Positions 59,301 through 64,000 of a stretch of 64,000 nucleotides of DNA are shown in pieces. This stretch comes from Apostichopus japonicus (taxonomy: Eukaryota; Echinodermata; Holothuroidea; Aspidochirotida; Stichopodidae). The notes beneath the pieces were generated by a model that saw nothing but the letters and a program-made list of their open reading frames with translations, was not told the origin of the DNA and made no database searches. The translations under genes were made by a program, and so were the position numbers. Numbering within the stretch: position 1 is the first letter of the stretch; each line of letters opens with the position of its first letter. Where the stretch lies: NCBI RefSeq assembly GCF_037975245.1, contig NC_092576.1, positions 10,749,611 through 10,813,610 on the forward strand, in the 5' to 3' direction.

Positions 59301-60455
59301 ACCATAAGACCTTGCAAACCTAACCATATTGCACCTTTGTTACACTTATTTTTCTAACTAATATAATATCTCTATCATTCAAATAAAGGGCCACAGTAAG
59401 AAAACTATGAAGCCTGTATTTAACACTTAGGCTAGTGCCCCAGATGGAGAATTTGAAACAAATTTCTGTTCCTACCACCTTATAACAAAACAAATCAGAT
59501 GACCATGCCACTAATTATATTATGTTCAGGTCCAACACTGTGCCCTTTGACTTAGATTCTATCCCTCAAGAGCTACTGATCTTGCATTATGCAACTTCTC
59601 TTAACACTTCAACTATGCCACAGAAGTACAAGTAGAGTCGTGTAGTATGCTTAGGCTTACCTCCATCGAAAGTCTCTGCCTGCTGCAGCTTGTCCTGCAC
59701 CCGTTTGCAACGCCGAGTAATGTATTGTTTCTTTTCCCACATATAATAAATTGAACAGGCAATACACCAGAGCTTCTGCTTGGTTTCCTCGATCTTTTCC
59801 GTCAATTCTTCGTTTAAAATCATATGGGGTCTCCTCTGGAACTGTCCGTTTTCTTGCAGCAATGTGCTTGCTATCAATGAACCGCCTGTAACACTTATCG
59901 TGGAACCCCATCATACTATGCTGTTGAACACACGCTTGATCGTAGTAGGCCATGGAGTAATCAGTAGTACGGCGATATCACTAACTCCGCCGCTGAGATT
60001 AAGCCAATCTTTAGCGCAGGAAGTAACTTTAGTCCATCGTTTATTCGTCAGTGCCTTGACTGCTTCAAATTTTACAGATTCAATGTGCACTGAGCACTGT
60101 AGATTTCCGTGTGTCGGAGACTGACTAGCGCCCGTGGGAGCCGCCATGTTTGTTGTTTTCTACATAGATTGCACACAGAACTCATGGCTCATTGGACAAT
60201 TCATATCACATGGTACAGATATCTAACTGGCGCACAACTTTTGAACGTAAAACGGCAGGTTTCTTAACATACGCAATAAAAAATATAGTTCGATCTTTCG
60301 AGCGGAATTGCAAAAAAACTGCAGGAAAGTACATGGAGAACTTTTGGATCATTAATCTTAGTTAATTTATGTATTCAATGCTGTAGAGAAATTTTAGACC
60401 CGCAGTTGCTGGAACGAAACAAGCGAATTTCGACCTTCAGCTGATGGCCTATACG
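56308..60455 (-). mobile_element. candidate 4.1-kb transposon with about 150-bp inverted ends
   Basis: 56308-56467 and 60309-60455 are diverged reverse complements sharing, in order, GGCCATCAGCTGAAG, GTTTCGTTCCAGCAAC, GGGTCTA, AAAAGTTCTCCA and TTTCCTGCAGT. Between them lies a decayed minus-strand gene whose start is about 160 bases inside the right arm. That arrangement suggests a transposon carrying its own gene, but I could not define exact ends or a target duplication. Confidence 0.4.
58195..60147 (-). pseudogene. decayed multi-exon gene with CXC (tesmin-type) cysteine cluster
   Basis: Exon 1 starts at ATG 60147 (MAAPTGASQSP). It passes through two frame changes (near 59940 and 59850) with FHDKCYRRF and WCIACS...ETFDG. 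It ends at the donor GGAG|GTAAGC (59661). Exon 2 begins at 58986 after ATTAAAG, in matching phase (LLRQAAERKKDE), then shifts frame into IRGKDRVAIEVRYH. A last exon from about 58559 to 58195 has LPPTKDAL, EGHGW and a Cys-rich end spaced like a CXC domain (CRVGKCLKRRC ... CTDLCKYRNC). A TGA at 58309-58311 lies where the CXC pattern expects a Cys. This resembles hypothetical-protein families expanded in marine invertebrates; function unknown. Several frame breaks make it a pseudogene. Confidence 0.65.
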
Positions 60456-60870
60456 TTTAACGACAACTCACCGTGTTGTCAGACGTTTTCCGTCATATTG
60501 GGTAGCTAATGCAGGTCCCGCTCATCTATACTTCCCAAGTTAGGGCACGGGATTGAACTTAAAGCACTCTACATGCTCTACAGTTAAATAGCAATGTGCG
60601 CGGCAGTTTCCTGACCTGTCACTTCTCGTGTATACGTGGACTTTCTGTCGTGACAATCTTTTCCAGTTTAACTTCCCAACAATTTATTGTGATTAACGAT
60701 TTTGCTAGCAATGTCCCGGTTTCTGTCGATTGTCATTCTCGCATACGACACAAAGTGTCGAGTCTTGTGGTCGTTACTCGCGCAGTTAATATTTATACTG
60801 TGATGTGTGGTCTGAGCAACTGTCGCTCCATGACAGACAACCATACACTGAGGCAACGATAAACGAACAC
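60456..60870. other. no recognisable gene
   Basis: Unique-looking sequence between the candidate transposon and the ATC repeat; no supported coding frame. Confidence 0.4.
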
Positions 60871-61119
<249 letters not shown>

Positions 61120-62364
61120 GCTTAACGCTATATCCCATTATTATATCTCTTGGTTCTGTAAATCTCGTTTCAGGGTAGCAATCTGTATCGCTCTGACTTT
61201 AGCATCGAGGCGGAGAGAAGTTCATTATGGGCTTTTATTGGTGTTCCCTTTCTGTCTGTAGTCTGTACTTAAATCGTTTTTTTTTTTTTGGGGGGGGGGG
61301 GTTATTGCTATACTTGTCCGTTTATTTAAGTTTAACAGTCTGACGCAAGCCATTAACAATTTGGCTTTATTTTTTTTTAGCCATCACTTGCAAAATTAAC
61401 AAATAGCTTCATTTCCACTGAACACATCTAAGAGTCTTTTATCTGTGAGCAGAAGTCCCAAGTAAGTTAAATACATAACCCACTTTCCAAGGACAATATT
61501 CCTACTGTCAGTGCAAAATATGTAATTATCGAAACGTCAGATTCGCAAAACGTCATTTAATGATACTATCGGTGTCATGATGTGATATGGAATATAAAAA
61601 TATATATACTTGTAAAAGTTTCATTTTTTTCTTATAACAAGACACTTATTTGAAAAGAAACCTCAAGTTTGAACTTTTCCACTGTATAGCTAATCAGAAA
61701 CGGTCATGTATTGAGTTACGTTCGACGTGAAGCAAGTACATTCTGTTTACTCTTTATCTATCTTCTTAACGCTTGTTCTTTTGGTATTAATCATTAAAGC
61801 CTCATTATGCCTTCTTTCTCGACGGTGTAGAATTCTGATTGTGTATGCTATTCTGTAGTATATAATCACACAAGCATGACGTTGTGTTTCTTGGGGGGGG
61901 GGGGGGGAGCAGCATTTGGCCCATTTTAAGAGTTCGGTTGAATAAAGAATACAGACAATAACATCGGCTTGGTTTTTCCAAAACAATAATCGGACGCATG
62001 CCCGACAGTTGTATTGACCTTACGTACCGTACACAACTGTACGTTAGGCTGTACGCGGGACTACGTGCTTTATATAGTCACTACTGTATGCCTAGCATCA
62101 TTATTGATGGCATGTGTGAAACAATATAGGAAACAATGTTCTCTATATGACCTTGTAACATGAGAGGTTAATGTATGCAACGACTTCCTACGGGTTTTCT
62201 AGACCGCCAACATATATTACGTGCCAGCACGACTACTTCCTTGTTCGTATACACGTCTATGGGTTGGTTCGTTTGGCGTGTATGGTTCTCACCGTATGAT
62301 ATATCAAGTAGTGTACGCTGTAAGTTGTAATTTGTACTAATACCGACAAACCCTATACCATGCG
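61120..62364. other. no recognisable gene
   Basis: Contains T/G runs (61280-61303) and a G run (61893-61908). From about 62150 it becomes paralogous to 41510-41690 and 25080-25190, the region upstream of the candidate first exons. Confidence 0.45.
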
Positions 62365-62472
62365 TATATAGTATACTGCTATTTACTAACTGCCTAAGTG
62401 TACGTACAATTGGACGCAGCCTGTAAACATATCTGAGTGGTCGTTTAACTTGTCAAGTAGCAAGCATTCAAG
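62365..62472 (+). promoter_or_regulatory. candidate promoter and 5'UTR exon of a next array gene
   Basis: TATATA at 62365-62370 is followed by GTATACTGCTATTTACTAAC and the donor CAAG|GTAAGAGTGGC (62473), paralogous to 25195-25309 and 41695-41802. No DED exon is in the window after it, so the matching gene would lie to the right. Confidence 0.35.
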
Positions 62473-62682
62473 GTAAGAGTGGCTTTTCGTGATATATAAC
62501 TTAGCAGATTAGTTTATCAAGTTGTAAAGCCGTTTCAATTATCCGTGAAATTGATATCAGATTGTACATATACACATAACGTTCAAAAGGTCTCAGCAAT
62601 TCAGACAAAACTTCATCTCGTCCCCTTTATTGGATTTTTGGATAGTCTTGTACACGAATTTTGGGCTTGTATGGGTTTTCTT

Positions 62683-63371
62683 CAGGGACGTAGCCAGGGG
62701 GGAGCAGGGGGAGCGACCGCTCCCCCCTTTCAGTGTCGTTTTTTTTTTTTTTAAACTGTCGTTTTTTAGCATGGTATGTTCTCAGTGCTCTTTTGATCTT
62801 GAATACTCGTCAGCTCCGTTAACTCGATTGTAATCGTAGTAACATTCACGCCTACTGACACTTACTTAGTTTGGCAGATGCAATTAGCTAAATTTAGCTT
62901 ATGGCCAATTACAAGCATACAGTTGGCCACTGCGTAATAAAATACATATTGCCGACCTAACCGCACTCCATGGAATGTCACGGACTGTATGCACAACAAC
63001 GTCGACAACGTGCGTTCAATGAGTCGTCCTAACTTGTTGCACGAACAGCATGTTATGAAGCTAAGCTAGCAATCGTACGTGATACGCACTTCCTATAAAT
63101 AATTATTACACTGCTAATACACTGCGATAACGATATTTGTTTTTAGGCCACTGCACATCTGGCTGTATTACAAAATATGAAAGTTTATATTGTCCATCAG
63201 TTAAGTTCGTCAAATGTATTAAAGTCCAGGCATTGGACAATAAACAAGAATCATCCTACTGGAAAAATTGTAAAAGAGCACTATTTTTGTCTTTCTGATA
63301 TATTATGTAAAAGAACATGTAAAAGAATTTAAACAGGAAACAAAACCTGCTGATAATGATATCATATGATC
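62683..63371. mobile_element. partial hAT-type non-autonomous element
   Basis: Begins CAGGGACGTAGCCAG and follows the element at 35322-36174 closely to about 63371 (GATATCATAT), where another CAGGGCGTAACCAG end begins. The right inverted repeat is not found, so it is truncated or interrupted. Confidence 0.75.
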
Positions 63372-64000
63372 AGGGCGTAACCAGTATGTAGCACGATAAT
63401 TTCATTCAACACTCTACCCGCCGAAAAGACTATAGGATCCGATCTTGTCAGTTTTTTAACATGTAGTTAAGAAACCTTTTACGCAGATAATATTTCAGTT
63501 GAGAAAACACTTGACAAATTTGCATCAGATGGCAATCGTCGGATAGCTCTCGCCTTCTCCTATTAGGCTAACTTAAACATTTACTAGCTATACAGTTGTA
63601 TCAAAGACATTTCTGGACTATCTTTGTATCAGAAGTGGAAAAGTAAGACTACTCTGTACATGTACGTTCAAGGGCGGCGGAACCGGGGGGCACAGGGGGC
63701 AAGTGCCCCCCACTTTTCCTCAGGTTAAAAATGTGCCCTTTTTCTACATACACTTGTACTCTTGATCACCTTATTAGGTTAGCGATATTTCAGTAAGAGA
63801 TCTAATCCTAATTTAGAACTCTCAGGGGCGTAGCCAGTATGTAGCACTGTAGGCCCGGGCCTACACTTTTTTTGGCCAAGTTATCTTTTTTATTAGAACA
63901 CCCATAATTCAAATCCATAAGCTTGCTGGACGAGTTTAAGAGTCTAGACAGGAAAAACTATTGAAATGAACGTAGCAAGATTATGGCTAAATTAGGTGAC
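63372..64000. repeat. cluster of nested transposon ends
   Basis: CAGGGCGTAACCAGTATGTAG at 63372, GGGCGGCGGAACCGGGGGGC near 63673 and CAGGGGCGTAGCCAGTATGTA at 63823 look like the ends of related or distinct DNA transposons of the same general type. None is complete inside the window. No gene. Confidence 0.45.

Overview
This is a eukaryotic, intron-containing, AT-rich window packed with repeats. It looks like a marine invertebrate deuterostome. The best guess is an echinoderm, possibly a sea cucumber. The grounds are a death-effector-domain (DED) gene family, a Gmr1-like Ty3/gypsy element with integrase ahead of reverse transcriptase (a group described from deuterostomes), Penelope-like elements (PLEs), and very long (TA)n tracts. 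The species call is inference.

The backbone is a tandem segmental duplication on the + strand. Each unit carries one gene for a TRIM-like protein in which a DED stands where a RING would be: DED, then B-box zinc finger, coiled coil and a degenerate beta-propeller-like C-terminus. Copy 1 is cut by the left edge (3-800). Copies 2 (10823-11102 + 13286-14757) and 3 (30167-30446 + 32468-33939) are complete two-exon reading frames of 583 aa. Copy 4 keeps an intact second exon (48552-50023), but its DED exon has lost its start and splice acceptor next to a (TA)n tract (46885-47085). A coiled-coil fragment of a fifth copy is a pseudogene at 34346-34685. Candidate promoter/5'UTR exons recur upstream (25.2, 41.7 and 62.4 kb; a different one at 6.5 kb). 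The last suggests another gene beyond the right edge. Introns, 3' flanks and polyadenylation signals are paralogous between units.

Mobile DNA is inserted into the duplicated units, and sister units often show the empty site. The insertions are: a full-length 7.17 kb gypsy element with 1083-bp LTRs (15676-22849, minus strand) and a decayed fragment of a relative (39472-40508); two PLE remnants with GIY-YIG regions (4.0-5.3 kb and 40.6-41.3 kb); a hammerhead-ribozyme-bearing inverted-repeat element (42447-42822); an 853-bp hAT-type non-autonomous element (35322-36174) with a partial relative at 62683; a foldback element (52778-53353); tRNA-derived SINE heads; and a 4.1-kb element with long inverted ends carrying a decayed gene with a CXC (tesmin-type) cysteine cluster (58195-60147, minus).

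The most interesting system is the DED/B-box array. It is a family of probable signalling adaptors, nearly identical apart from short clusters of amino-acid change in predicted loops, and it is being reshaped by transposons, TA tracts and partial gene copying.
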